DNA from: Eledone cirrhosa
Taxonomy: Eukaryota; Mollusca; Cephalopoda; Octopoda; Eledonidae
Assembly: GCA_964016885.1 (NCBI GenBank)
Contig: OZ024741.1
Span: 410,969,464 to 411,033,463, forward strand
Direction: 5' to 3'
Length of the DNA: 64,000 nt
Part shown: positions 41,401 through 52,277 of the stretch, piece by piece
Position numbering within the stretch: position 1 is the stretch's first letter
Layout: each line of letters starts with the position of its first letter
The notes under the pieces: generated by a model
Seen by the model: the letters and a program-made list of their open reading frames with translations, nothing else
Database searches by the model: none
Told to the model about the DNA's origin: nothing
Position numbers and translations under genes: made by a program

Positions 41401-44400
41401 TCTCGACAGCTAACAACTGATGCAGGTAGTTTGTTCCATGGAGGTTTTAAAGGATGCAGTGTCTCGACAGCTAACAACTGATGCAGGTAGTTTGTTCCAT
41501 GGAGGTTTTAAAGGATGCAGTGTCTCGACAGCTAACAACTGATGCAGTTAGTTTGTTCCATGGAGGTTTTAATGGATGCAGTGTCTCGACAGCTAACAAC
41601 TGATGCAGGTAGTTTGTTCCATGGAGGTTTTAAAGGATGCAGTGTCTCGACAGCTAACAACTGATGCAGGTAGTTTGTTCCATGGAGGTTTTAAAGGATG
41701 CAGTGTTTCGACACCTAACAACTGATGCAGGTAGTTTGTTCCATGGAGGTTTTAAAGGATGCAGTGTCTCGACAGCTAATAACTGATGCAGGTAGTTTGT
41801 TCCATGGAGGTTTTAAAGGATGCAGTGTCTCGACAGCTAACAACTGATGCAGGTAGTTTGTTCCATGGAGGTTTTAAAGGATGCAGTGTCTCGACAGCTA
41901 ACAACTGATGCATTTAGTTTGTTCCATGGAGGTTTTAAAGGATGCAGTGTCTCGACAGCTAACAACTGATGCAGGTAGTTTGTTCCATGGAGGGTTTAAA
42001 GGATGCAGTGTCTCGATAGCTAACAACTGATGCAGGTAGTTTGTTCCATGGAGGTTTTAAAGTATGCAGTGTCTCGACAGCTAACAACTGATGCAGGTAG
42101 TTTGTTCCATGGAGGTTTTAAAGGATGCAGTGTCTCGACAGCTAACAACTGATGCAGGTAGTTTGTTCCATGGAGGTTTTAAAGGATGCAGTGTTTCGAC
42201 AGCTAACAACTGATGCAGGTAGTTTGTTCCATGGAGGTTTTAAAGGATGCAGTGTCTCGACAGCTAACAACTGATGCAGGTAGTTTGTTCCATGGAGGTT
42301 TTAAAGGATGCAGTGTCTCGACAGCTAACAACTGATGCAGGTAGTTTGTTCCATGGAGGTTTTAAAGGATGCAGTGTCTCGACAGCTAACAACTGATGCA
42401 GGTAGTTTGTTCCATGGAGGTTTTAAAGGATGCAGTGTTTCGACAGCTAACAACTGATGCAGGTAGTTTGTTCCATGGAGGTTTTAAAGGATGCAGTGTC
42501 TTGACAGCTAATAACTGATGCAGGTAGTTTGTTCCATGGAGGTTTTAAAGGATGCAGTGTCTAGACAGCTAATAACTGATGCAGGTAGTTTGGTCCATGG
42601 AGGTTTTAAAGGATGCAGTGTCTCGACAGCTAACAACTGATGCAGGTAGTTTGTTCCATGGAGGTTTTAAAGGATGCAGTGTCTCGACAGCTAACAACTG
42701 ATGCAGGTAGTTTGTTCCATGGAGGTTTTAAAGTATGCAGTGTCTCGACAGCTAACAACTGATGGAGTTAGTTTGTTCCATGGAGGTTTTAAAGGATGCA
42801 GTGTCTCGACAGCTAACAACTGATGCAGGTAGTTTGTTCCATGGAGGTTTTAAAGGATGCAGTGTGTCGACAGCTAACAACTGATGCAGGTAGTTTGTTC
42901 CATGGAGGTTTTAAAGGATGCAGTGTCTCGACAGCTAACAACTGATGCATTTAGTTTGTTCCATGGAGGTTTTAAAGGATGCAGTGTCTCGACAGCTAAC
43001 AACTGATGCAGTTAGTTTGTTCCATGGAGGTTTTAATGGATGCAGTGTCTCGACAGCTAACAACTGATGCAGGTAGTTTGTTCCATGGAGGTTTTAAAGG
43101 ATGCAGTGTCTCGACAGCTAACAACTGATGCAGTTAGTTTGTTCCATGGAGGTTTTAATGGATGCAGTGTCTCGACAGCTAACAACTGATGCAGGTAGTT
43201 TGTTCCATGGAGGTTTTAAAGGATGCAGTGTCTCGACAGCTAACAACTGATGCAGGTAGTTTGTTCCATGGAGGTTTTAAAGGATGCAGTGTTTCGACAC
43301 CTAACAACTGATGCAGGTAGTTTGTTCCATGGAGGTTTTAAAGGATGCAGTGTCTCGACAGCTAATAACTGATGCAGGTAGTTTGTTCCATGGAGGTTTT
43401 AAAGGATGCAGTGTCTCGACAGCTAACAACTGATGCAGGTAGTTTGTTCCATGGAGGTTTTAAAGGATGCAGTGTCTCGACAGCTAACAACTGATGCATT
43501 TAGTTTGTTCCATGGAGGTTTTAAAGGATGCAGTGTCTCGACAGCTAACAACTGATGCAGGTAGCTTGTTCCATGGAGGGTTTAAAGGATGCAGTGTCTC
43601 GACAGCTAACAACTGATGCAGGTAGTTTGTTCCATGGAGGTTTTAAAGTATGCAGTGTCTCGACAGCTAACAACTGATGCAGGTAGTTTGTTCCATGGAG
43701 GTTTTAAAGGATGCAGTGTCTCGACAGCTAACAACTGATGCAGGTAGTTTGTTCCATGGAGGTTTTAAAGGATGCAGTGTTTCGACAGCTAACAACTGAT
43801 GCAGGTAGTTTGTTCCATGGAGGTTTTAAAGGATGCAGTGTCTCGACAGCTAATAACTGATGCAGGTAGTTTGTTCCATGGAGGTTTTAAAGGATGCAGT
43901 GTCTCGACAGCTAACAACTGATGCAGGTAGTTTGTTCCATGGAGGTTTTAAAGGATGCAGTGTCTCGACAGCTAACAACTGATGCAGGTAGTTTGTTCCA
44001 TGGAGGTTTTAAAGGATGCAGTGTTTCGACAGCTAACAACTGATGCAGGTAGTTTCTTCCATGGAGGTTTTAAAGGATGCAGTGTCTCGACAGCTAACAA
44101 CTGATGCAGGTAGTTTGTTCCATGGAGGTTTTAAAGGATGCAGTGTCTCGACAGCTAACAACTGATGCATTTAGTTTGTTCCATGGAGGTTTTAAAGGAT
44201 GCAGTGTCTCGACAGCTAACAACTGATGCAGGTAGTTTGTTCCATGGAGGTTTTAAAGGATGCAGTGTCTCGACAGCTAACAACTGATGCAGGTAGTTTG
44301 TTCCATGGAGGGTTTAAAGGATGCAGTGTCTCGACAGCTAACAACTGATGCAGGTAGTTTGTTCCATGGAGGTTTTAAAGTATGCAGTGTCTCGACAGCT

Positions 44401-47400
44401 AACAACTGATGCAGGTAGTTTGTTCCATGGAGGTTTTAAAGGATGCAGTGTCTCGACAGCTAACAACTGATGCAGGTAGTTTGTTCCATGCAGGTTTTAA
44501 AGGATGCAGTGTCTCGACAGCTAACAACTGATGCAGGTAGTTTGTTCCATGGAGGTTTTAAAGGATGCAGTGTCTCGACAGCTAACAACTGATGCAGGTA
44601 GTTTGTTCCATGGAGGTTTTAAAGGATGCAGTGTTTCGACAGCTAACAACTGATGCAGGTAGTTTGTTCCATGGAGGTTTTAAAGGATGCAGTGTCTCGA
44701 CAGCTAATAACTGATGCAGGTAGTTTGTTCCATGGAGGTTTTAAAGGATGCAGTGTCTCGAGAGCTAACAACTGATGCAGGTAGTTTGTTCCATGGAGGT
44801 TTTAAAGGATGCAGTGTCTCGACAGCTAACAACTGATGCAGGTAGTTTGTTCCATGGAGGTTTTAAAGGATGCAGTGTTTCGACAGCTAACAACTGATGC
44901 AGGTAGTTTGTTCCATGGAGGTTTTAAAGGATGCAGTGTCTCGACAGCTAATAACTGATGCAGGTAGTTTGTTCCATGGAGGTTTTAAAGGATGCAGTGT
45001 CTCGAGAGCTAACAACTGATGCAGGTAGTTTGTTCCATGGAGGTTTTAAAGGATGCAGTGTCTCGACAGCTAACAACTGATGCAGGTAGTTTGTTCCATG
45101 GAGGTTTTAAAGGATGCAGTGTTTCGACAGCTAACAACTGATGCAGGTAGTTTGTTCCATGGAGGTTTTAAAGGATGCAGTGTCTCGACAGCTAATAACT
45201 GATGCAGGTAGTTTGTTCCATGGAGGTTTTAAAGGATGCAGTGTCTCGAGAGCTAACAACTGATGCAGGTAGTTTGTTCCATGGAGGTTTTAAAGGATGC
45301 AGTGTCTCGACAGCTAACAACTGATGCAGGTAGTTTGTTCCATGGAGGTTTTAAAGGATGCAGTGTTTCGACAGCTAATAACTGATGCAGGTAGTTTGTT
45401 CCATGGAGGTTTTAAAGGATGCAGTGTCTCGAGAGCTAACAACTGATGCAGGTAGTTTGTTCCATGGAGGTTTTAAAGGATGCAGTGTCTCGACAGCTAA
45501 CAACTGATGCAGGTAGTTTGTTCCATGGAGGTTTTAAAGGATGCAGTGTTTCGACAGCTAACAACTGATGCAGGTAGTTTGTTCCATGGAGGTTTTAAAG
45601 GATGCAGTGTCTCGACAGCTAATAACTGATGCAGGTAGTTTGTTCCATGGAGGTTTTAAAGGATGCAGTGTCTCGAGAGCTAACAACTGATGCAGGTAGT
45701 TTGTTCCATGGAGGTTTTAAAGGATGCAGTGTCTCGACAGCTAACAACTGATGCAGGTAGTTTGTTCCATGGAGGTTTTAAAGGATGCAGTGTTTCGACA
45801 GCTAACAACTGATGCAGGTAGTTTGTTCCATGGAGGTTTTAAAGGATGCAGTGTCTCGACAGCTAACAACTGATGCAGGTAGTTTGTTCCATGGAGGTTT
45901 TAAAGGATGCAGTGTCTCGACAGGTAACAACTGATGCATTTAGTTTGTTCCATGGAGGTTTTAAAGGATGCAGTGTCTCGACAGCTAACAACTGATGCAG
46001 GTAGTTTGTTCCATGGAGGGTTTAAAGGATGCAGTGTCTCGACAGCTAACAACTGATGCAGGTAGGTTGTTCCATGGAGGTTTTAAAGGATGCAGTGTCT
46101 CGACAGCTAACAACTGATGCAGGTAGTTTGTTCCATGGAGGTTTTAAAGTATGCAGTGTCTCGACAGCTAACAACTGATGCAGGTAGTTTGTTCCATGGA
46201 GGTTTTAAAGGATGCAGTGTTTCGACAGCTAACAACTGATGCAGGTAGTTTGTTCCATGGAGGTTTTAAAGGATGCAGTGTCTTGACAGCTAATAACTGA
46301 TGCAGGTAGTTTGTTCCATGGAGGTTTTAAAGGATGCAGTGTCTAGACAGCTAATAACTGATGCAGGTAGTTTGTTCCATGGAGGTTTTAAAGGATGCAG
46401 TGTCTCGACAGCTAACAACTGATGCAGTTAGTTTGTTCCATGGAGGTTTTAATGGATGCAGTGTCTCGACAGCTAACAACTGATGCAGTTAGTTTGTTCC
46501 ATGGAGGTTTTAAAGGATGCAGTGTCTTGACAGCTAATAACTGATGCAGGTAGTTTGTTCCATGGAGGTTTTAAAGGATGCAGTGTCTAGACAGCTAATA
46601 ACTGATGCAGGTAGTTTGTTCCATGGAGGTTTTAAAGGATGCAGTGTCTCGACAGCTAACAACTGATGCAGGTAGTTTGTTCCATGGAGGTTTTAAAGGA
46701 TGCAGTGTCTCGACAGCTAACAACTGATGCAGGTAGTTTGTTCCATGGAGGTTTTAAAGGATGCAGTGTCTCGACAGCTAACAACTGATGCAGTTAGTTT
46801 GTTCCATGGAGGTTTTAATGGATGCAGTGTCTCGACAGCTAACAACTGATGCAGTTAGTTTGTTCCATGGAGGTTTTAAAGGATGCAGTGTCTTGACAGC
46901 TAATAACTGATGCAGGTAGTTTGTTCCATGGAGGTTTTAAAGGATGCAGTGTCTAGACAGCTAATAACTGATGCAGGTAGTTTGTTCCATGGAGGTTTTA
47001 AAGGATGCAGTGTCTCGACAGCTAACAACTGATGCAGGTAGTTTGTTCCATGGAGGTTTTAAAGGATGCAGTGTCTCGACAGCTAACAACTGATGCAGGT
47101 AGTTTGTTCCATGGAGGTTTTAAAGGATGCAGTGTCTCGACAGCTAACAACTGATGCAGTTAGTTTGTTCCATGGAGGTTTTAATGGATGCAGTGTCTCG
47201 ACAGCTAACAACTGATGCAGGTAGTTTGTTCCATGGAGGTTTTAAAGGATGCAGTGTCTCGACAGCTAACAACTGATGCAGGTAGTTTGTTCCATGGAGG
47301 TTTTAAAGGATGCAGTGTTTCGACACCTAACAACTGATGCAGGTAGTTTGTTCCATGGAGGTTTTAAAGGATGCAGTGTCTCGACAGCTAATAACTGATG

Positions 47401-49683
47401 CAGGTAGTTTGTTCCATGGAGGTTTTAAAGGATGCAGTGTCTCGACAGCTAACAACTGATGCAGGTAGTTTGTTCCATGGAGGTTTTAAAGGATGCAGTG
47501 TCTCGACAGCTAACAACTGATGCATTTAGTTTGTTCCATGGAGGTTTTAAAGGATGCAGTGTCTCGACAGCTAACAACTGATGCAGGTAGTTTGTTCCAT
47601 GGAGGGTTTAAAGGATGCAGTGTCTCGATAGCTAACAACTGATGCAGGTAGTTTGTTCCATGGAGGTTTTAAAGTATGCAGTGTCTCGACAGCTAACAAC
47701 TGATGCAGGTAGTTTGTTCCATGGAGGTTTTAAAGGATGCAGTGTCTCGACAGCTAACAACTGATGCAGGTAGTTTGTTCCATGGAGGTTTTAAAGGATG
47801 CAGTGTTTCGACAGCTAACAACTGATGCAGGTAGTTTGTTCCATGGAGGTTTTAAAGGATGCAGTGTCTCGACAGCTAACAACTGATGCAGGTAGTTTGT
47901 TCCATGGAGGTTTTAAAGGATGCAGTGTCTCGACAGCTAACAACTGATGCAGGTAGTTTGTTCCATGGAGGTTTTAAAGGATGCAGTGTCTCGACAGCTA
48001 ACAACTGATGCAGGTAGTTTGTTCCATGGAGGTTTTAAAGGATGCAGTGTTTCGACAGCTAACAACTGATGCAGGTAGTTTGTTCCATGGAGGTTTTAAA
48101 GGATGCAGTGTCTTGACAGCTAATAACTGATGCAGGTAGTTTGTTCCATGGAGGTTTTAAAGGATGCAGTGTCTAGACAGCTAATAACTGATGCAGGTAG
48201 TTTGGTCCATGGAGGTTTTAAAGGATGCAGTGTCTCGACAGCTAACAACTGATGCAGGTAGTTTGTTCCATGGAGGTTTTAAAGGATGCAGTGTCTCGAC
48301 AGCTAACAACTGATGCAGGTAGTTTGTTCCATGGAGGTTTTAAAGTATGCAGTGTCTCGACAGCTAACAACTGATGGAGTTAGTTTGTTCCATGGAGGTT
48401 TTAAAGGATGCAGTGTCTCGACAGCTAACAACTGATGCAGGTAGTTTGTTCCATGGAGGTTTTAAAGGATGCAGTGTGTCGACAGCTAACAACTGATGCA
48501 GGTAGTTTGTTCCATGGAGGTTTTAAAGGATGCAGTGTCTCGACAGCTAACAACTGATGCATTTAGTTTGTTCCATGGAGGTTTTAAAGGATGCAGTGTC
48601 TCGACAGCTAACAACTGATGCAGTTAGTTTGTTCCATGGAGGTTTTAATGGATGCAGTGTCTCGACAGCTAACAACTGATGCAGGTAGTTTGTTCCATGG
48701 AGGTTTTAAAGGATGCAGTGTCTCGACAGCTAACAACTGATGCAGTTAGTTTGTTCCATGGAGGTTTTAATGGATGCAGTGTCTCGACAGCTAACAACTG
48801 ATGCAGGTAGTTTGTTCCATGGAGGTTTTAAAGGATGCAGTGTCTCGACAGCTAACAACTGATGCAGGTAGTTTGTTCCATGGAGGTTTTAAAGGATGCA
48901 GTGTTTCGACACCTAACAACTGATGCAGGTAGTTTGTTCCATGGAGGTTTTAAAGGATGCAGTGTCTCGACAGCTAATAACTGATGCAGGTAGTTTGTTC
49001 CATGGAGGTTTTAAAGGATGCAGTGTCTCGACAGCTAACAACTGATGCAGGTAGTTTGTTCCATGGAGGTTTTAAAGGATGCAGTGTCTCGACAGCTAAC
49101 AACTGATGCATTTAGTTTGTTCCATGGAGGTTTTAAAGGATGCAGTGTCTCGACAGCTAACAACTGATGCAGGTAGTTTGTTCCATGGAGGGTTTAAAGG
49201 ATGCAGTGTCTCGACAGCTAACAACTGATGCAGGTAGTTTGTTCCATGGAGGTTTTAAAGTATGCAGTGTCTCGACAGCTAACAACTGATGCAGGTAGTT
49301 TGTTCCATGGAGGTTTTAAAGGATGCAGTGTCTCGACAGCTAACAACTGATGCAGGTAGTTTGTTCCATGGAGGTTTTAAAGGATGCAGTGTTTCGACAG
49401 CTAACAACTGATGCAGGTAGTTTGTTCCATGGAGGTTTTAAAGGATGCAGTGTCTCGACAGCTAATAACTGATGCAGGTAGTTTGTTCCATGGAGGTTTT
49501 AAAGGATGCAGTGTCTCGACAGCTAACAACTGATGCAGGTAGTTTGTTCCATGGAGGTTTTAAAGGATGCAGTGTCTCGACAGCTAACAACTGATGCAGG
49601 TAGTTTGTTCCATGGAGGTTTTAAAGGATGCAGTGTTTCGACAGCTAACAACTGATGCAGGTAGTTTCTTCCATGGAGGTTTT
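38460..49683. repeat. Higher-order repeat, two adjacent 92-unit (5612-bp) blocks
   Basis: Blocks of about 38460-44071 and 44072-49683 are near-identical at an offset of 5612 bp. Markers in register are ccatggaggg (38691 and 44303), ccatgca (c at 38879 and 44491), cgagag (39147 and 44759), ggtaac (40311 and 45923), the ctcgata unit (42015 and 47627), tggtcc (42591 and 48203), gtgtgtcg (42862 and 48474) and tttctt (44053 and 49665). I noticed only two single-base differences, near 43564/49176 and near 40454/46066, without a full alignment. Within each block the cgagag units recur every 3-4 units, so shorter duplications came first. The register breaks near 49780. Confidence 0.88.
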
Positions 49684-51118
49684 AAAGGATGCAGTGTCTC
49701 GACAGCTAACAACTGATGCAGGTAGTTTGTTCCATGGAGGTTTTAAAGGATGCAGTGTCTCGACAGCTAACAACTGATGCATTTAGTTTGTTCCATGGAG
49801 GTTTTAAAGGATGCAGTGTCTCGACAGCTAACAACTGATGCAGGTAGTTTGTTCCATGGAGGGTTTAAAGGATGCAGTGTCTCGACAGCTAACAACTGAT
49901 GCAGGTAGTTTGTTCCATGGAGGTTTTAAAGGATGCAGTGTCTCGACAGCTAACAACTGATGCAGGTAGTTTGTTCCATGGAGGTTTTAAAGTATGCAGT
50001 GTCTCGACAGCTAACAACTGATGCAGGTAGTTTGTTCCATGGAGGTTTTAAAGGATGCAGTGTTTCGACAGCTAACAACTGATGCAGGTAGTTTGTTCCA
50101 TGGAGGTTTTAAAGGATGCAGTGTCTTGACAGCTAATAACTGATGCAGGTAGTTTGTTCCATGGAGGTTTTAAAGGATGCAGTGTCTAGACAGCTAATAA
50201 CTGATGCAGGTAGTTTGTTCCATGGAGGTTTTAAAGGATGCAGTGTCTCGACAGCTAACAACTGATGCAGGTAGTTTGTTCCATGGAGGTTTTAAAGGAT
50301 GCAGTGTCTCGACAGCTAACAACTGATGCAGGTAGTTTGTTCCATGGAGGTTTTAAAGGATGCAGTGTCTCGACAGCTAACAACTGATGCAGGTAGTTTG
50401 TTCCATGGAGGTTTTAAAGGATGCAGTGTCTCGACAGCTAACAACTGATGCAGGTAGTTTGTTCCATGGAGGTTTTAAAGGATGCAGTGTTTCGACAGCT
50501 AACAACTGATGCAGGTAGTTTGTTCCATGGAGGTTTTAAAGGATGCAGTGTCTTGACAGCTAATAACTGATGCAGGTAGTTTGTTCCATGGAGGTTTTAA
50601 AGGATGCAGTGTCTAGACAGCTAATAACTGATGCAGGTAGTTTGTTCCATGGAGGTTTTAAAGGATGCAGTGTCTCGACAGCTAACAACTGATGCAGGTA
50701 GTTTGTTCCATGGAGGTTTTAAAGGATGCAGTGTCTCGACAGCTAACAACTGATGCAGGTAGTTTGTTCCATGGAGGTTTTAAAGTATGCAGTGTCTCGA
50801 CAGCTAACAACTGATGGAGTTAGTTTGTTCCATGGAGGTTTTAAAGGATGCAGTGTCTCGACAGCTAACAACTGATGCAGGTAGTTTGTTCCATGGAGGT
50901 TTTAAAGGATGCAGTGTGTCGACAGCTAACAACTGATGCAGGTAGTTTGTTCCATGGAGGTTTTAAAGGATGCAGTGTCTCGACAGCTAACAACTGATGC
51001 ATTTAGTTTGTTCCATGGAGGTTTTAAAGGATGCAGTGTCTCGACAGCTAACAACTGATGCAGGTAGTTTGTTCCATGGAGGTTTTAAAGGATGCAGTGT
51101 CTCGACAGCTAACAACTG

Positions 51119-51293
51119 ATGCAAGTAGTTTGTTCCATGATTCGGCAACTCTGAGCATGAAAAAATGTTTCCGAAAGTCATGGGAGCTGTGTTGTTTTCT
51201 GACTTTGTTGGGATGTCCATGTGTGTTAGACACATGGGAATCAAAAAGGTGCTCAGGGTTGTTGTTGGCAAGATGGTTAATAATTTTGTTGAG
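51119..51293 (-). pseudogene. CR1/Jockey-type LINE 3' ORF remnant at the satellite edge
   Basis: Minus-strand translation gives HLANNNPEHLFDSHVSNTHG, then RKQHSSHDFRKHFF and RVAESWNKLLASVV. This aligns closely with the C-terminal part of the LINE ORF at 63095-64000 (HLANCNPERLFDLHVSNTRG, RKQHSSHDFRRHFF, RVAEAWNKLPASIV). Homology stops near 51293, so the piece is 5'-truncated. On its 3' side it runs straight into the 61-bp array at the CATG at 51136-51139. It is the single-copy anchor that identifies where the array came from and on which side it grew. Confidence 0.9.
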
Positions 51294-51556
51294 AAATAGG
51301 CAAAAATCCAAACCCCTGTTTATAAGTTAAGGCAGCTAATCAACACATTGTTTAGATGGTGCAGCTTTGAAATTCTCATGAGCGGAGAATATATTTATGA
51401 AGTTTTAATCTTTTAATATTTAAAATGTTTTACATTTCACTTAAAGATTAGTTTTTGTTTCACAACTCCATTATTTAATGTGTTTTTTACCGATTTCCAA
51501 CCATTTTAAAGACCATATTCTTTCATAACACATTAAAAACAATAGGAAATACAAAT
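51294..51556. other. AT-rich unique spacer
   Basis: This AT-rich sequence lies between the LINE remnant and the 29-bp repeat. I saw no exon, RNA gene or repeat in it. Confidence 0.6.
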
Positions 51557-51643
51557 TTCACCCCCAAAATGAAACAGGTGTAAAATTCACCCCCAAAGTG
51601 AAACTGGTGTAATATTCACCTCCAAAGTGAAACTGGTGTAATA
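51557..51643. repeat. 29-bp tandem repeat, three copies
   Basis: The motif TTCACCCCCAAAGTGAAAC plus GGTGTAATA-like sequence begins at 51557, 51586 and 51615, a spacing of 29 bp. It lies just before the 47-bp array, downstream of the CDC23 3' end. Confidence 0.85.
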
Positions 51644-52017
51644 CAGGGTGGACTGGGTGCTTTTAATCACGGGACTGAAACGACCACAGTATCACTATAT
51701 TGTGGTCATTTCAGAACTGGGTGCTTTTTGTCTTATAACCAACATGACCACTTTACAGAGTGGACTGCGTGTTGTTTGTTGTGTAACCAACACAACCAGC
51801 TTACAGAGTGGGCTGGGTGTGTTTGTTGTCACCAACACAACCACCTTACAGAGTGGACTGGGTGTGTTTGTTGTGTTACCAACACAACCACCTTACAGAG
51901 TGGACTGGGTGTGTTTGTTGTGTTACCAACACAACCACCTTACAGAGTGGACTGGGTGTTGTTTGTTGTGTCACCAACACAACCACCTTACAGAGTGGAC
52001 TGGGTGCTTTTCTTCCT
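51644..52017. repeat. 47-bp minisatellite downstream of CDC23
   Basis: About seven partly degenerate units contain ACAGAGTGGACTGGGTGTGT and ACCAACACAACCACC. GTGGAC starts at 51853, 51900, 51947 and 51995, so the period is 47-48 bp. The unit is clearly related to the 48-bp array at 52383-53360. The left end is degenerate and includes an imperfect hairpin at 51675-51714: 14-bp arms CTGAAACGACCACA and TGTGGTCATTTCAG with one mismatch and a 12-base loop. Open frames across it only reflect the repeat. Confidence 0.88.
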
Positions 52018-52076
52018 TCTCAATGAAATTTAATTAAAGATTAAAAAAAGGCACAATAATTTAAAGTAACATATAT

Positions 52077-52082
52077 TTTATT
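52077..52082 (-). terminator. CDC23: Poly(A) signal AATAAA of the CDC23 terminal exon
   Basis: The plus-strand tttatt reads AATAAA on the minus strand, about 18 bases after the TAA stop codon at 52101-52103. This implies a very short 3' UTR. The spacing and strand fit a genuine gene end, although in such AT-rich DNA a chance hexamer cannot be excluded. Confidence 0.6.
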
Positions 52083-52100
52083 TAATACGAGGTTTGATGT

Positions 52101-52277
52101 TTAAGGAGGTGTGAAGCGATGTCTTCCACTAATAATCTGCATCAAAGGAGGATGTTCAACATTTGAGTCATTTAATTCACTTCCAATTGTGTCTGTACTT
52201 TCTTCCATTTGACTGCTTCCGTCACCAACACGCAGATGGGCAATCTGTCGCAATAACGCTTTCCCTTCTTCTTTTGT
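52101..52277 (-). CDS. CDC23: CDC23/APC8 terminal coding exon (C-terminal 58 residues)
   Basis: CDC23 (APC8) is a TPR scaffold subunit of the anaphase-promoting complex, the nuclear ubiquitin ligase that drives mitotic exit. This is its last exon: 177 bp, phase 0, 58 codons plus TAA. It starts TKEEGKALLRQIAHLRV, matching the conserved C-terminal TREEGKALLRQI-type segment I know from animal CDC23. A divergent Ser/Glu-rich tail follows and ends RHRFTPP. The exon is preceded on the minus strand by a pyrimidine-rich tract ending TTATTCTTCAG, a good 3' splice site, and followed by AATAAA. The open frame continues upstream through the acceptor to 52355, but that part is intron. It joins in frame to the exon at 53666-53785. 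The identification rests on recalled family sequence, not a search. Confidence 0.87.
   Translation of the reverse strand, partial: TKEEGKALLRQIAHLRVGDGSSQMEESTDTIGSELNDSNVEHPPLMQIISGRHRFTPP

Larger units (their letters stand above)
1..51139 (-). repeat. 61-bp LINE-derived satellite array (838 units plus 21 bases)
   Basis: This is a head-to-tail array with a period of exactly 61 bp. On the plus strand each unit begins ATGCAGGTAGTTTGTTCCAT, and the common unit is about 44% GC with one CCATGG. Unit 1 starts at base 1, unit 838 at 51058 and a partial unit at 51119, so the array is in register from end to end; its left end is outside the window. Read on the minus strand, a unit encodes WNKLPASVVSCRDTASFKTS, the C-terminus of a CR1/Jockey-type LINE ORF. 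Because 61 = 3x20+1, the frame shifts at every unit, the next one reads MEQTTCISC then stop, and no long ORF can form. I saw no insertion of other DNA. I noticed only two length variants, a 1-base loss near 27319 and a 1-base gain near 29657. Unit variants (for example gcattt, gcagtt, ctcggcag, tctagacag) are shared in blocks and mark higher-order repeats. Confidence 0.98.

Noticed and set aside
1..51139. CRISPR array
   Set aside because: There are no spacers: identical 61-bp units abut directly. The surroundings are eukaryotic.
1..51139. Centromeric satellite
   Set aside because: Array length and higher-order structure would fit, but a gene lies within 1 kb, and nothing in the sequence shows centromere function or genome-wide abundance.
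51048..51330. Short protein genes across the satellite edge on both strands
   Set aside because: The minus-strand frame is the LINE ORF remnant read into the first satellite unit; the plus-strand frame is its shadow.
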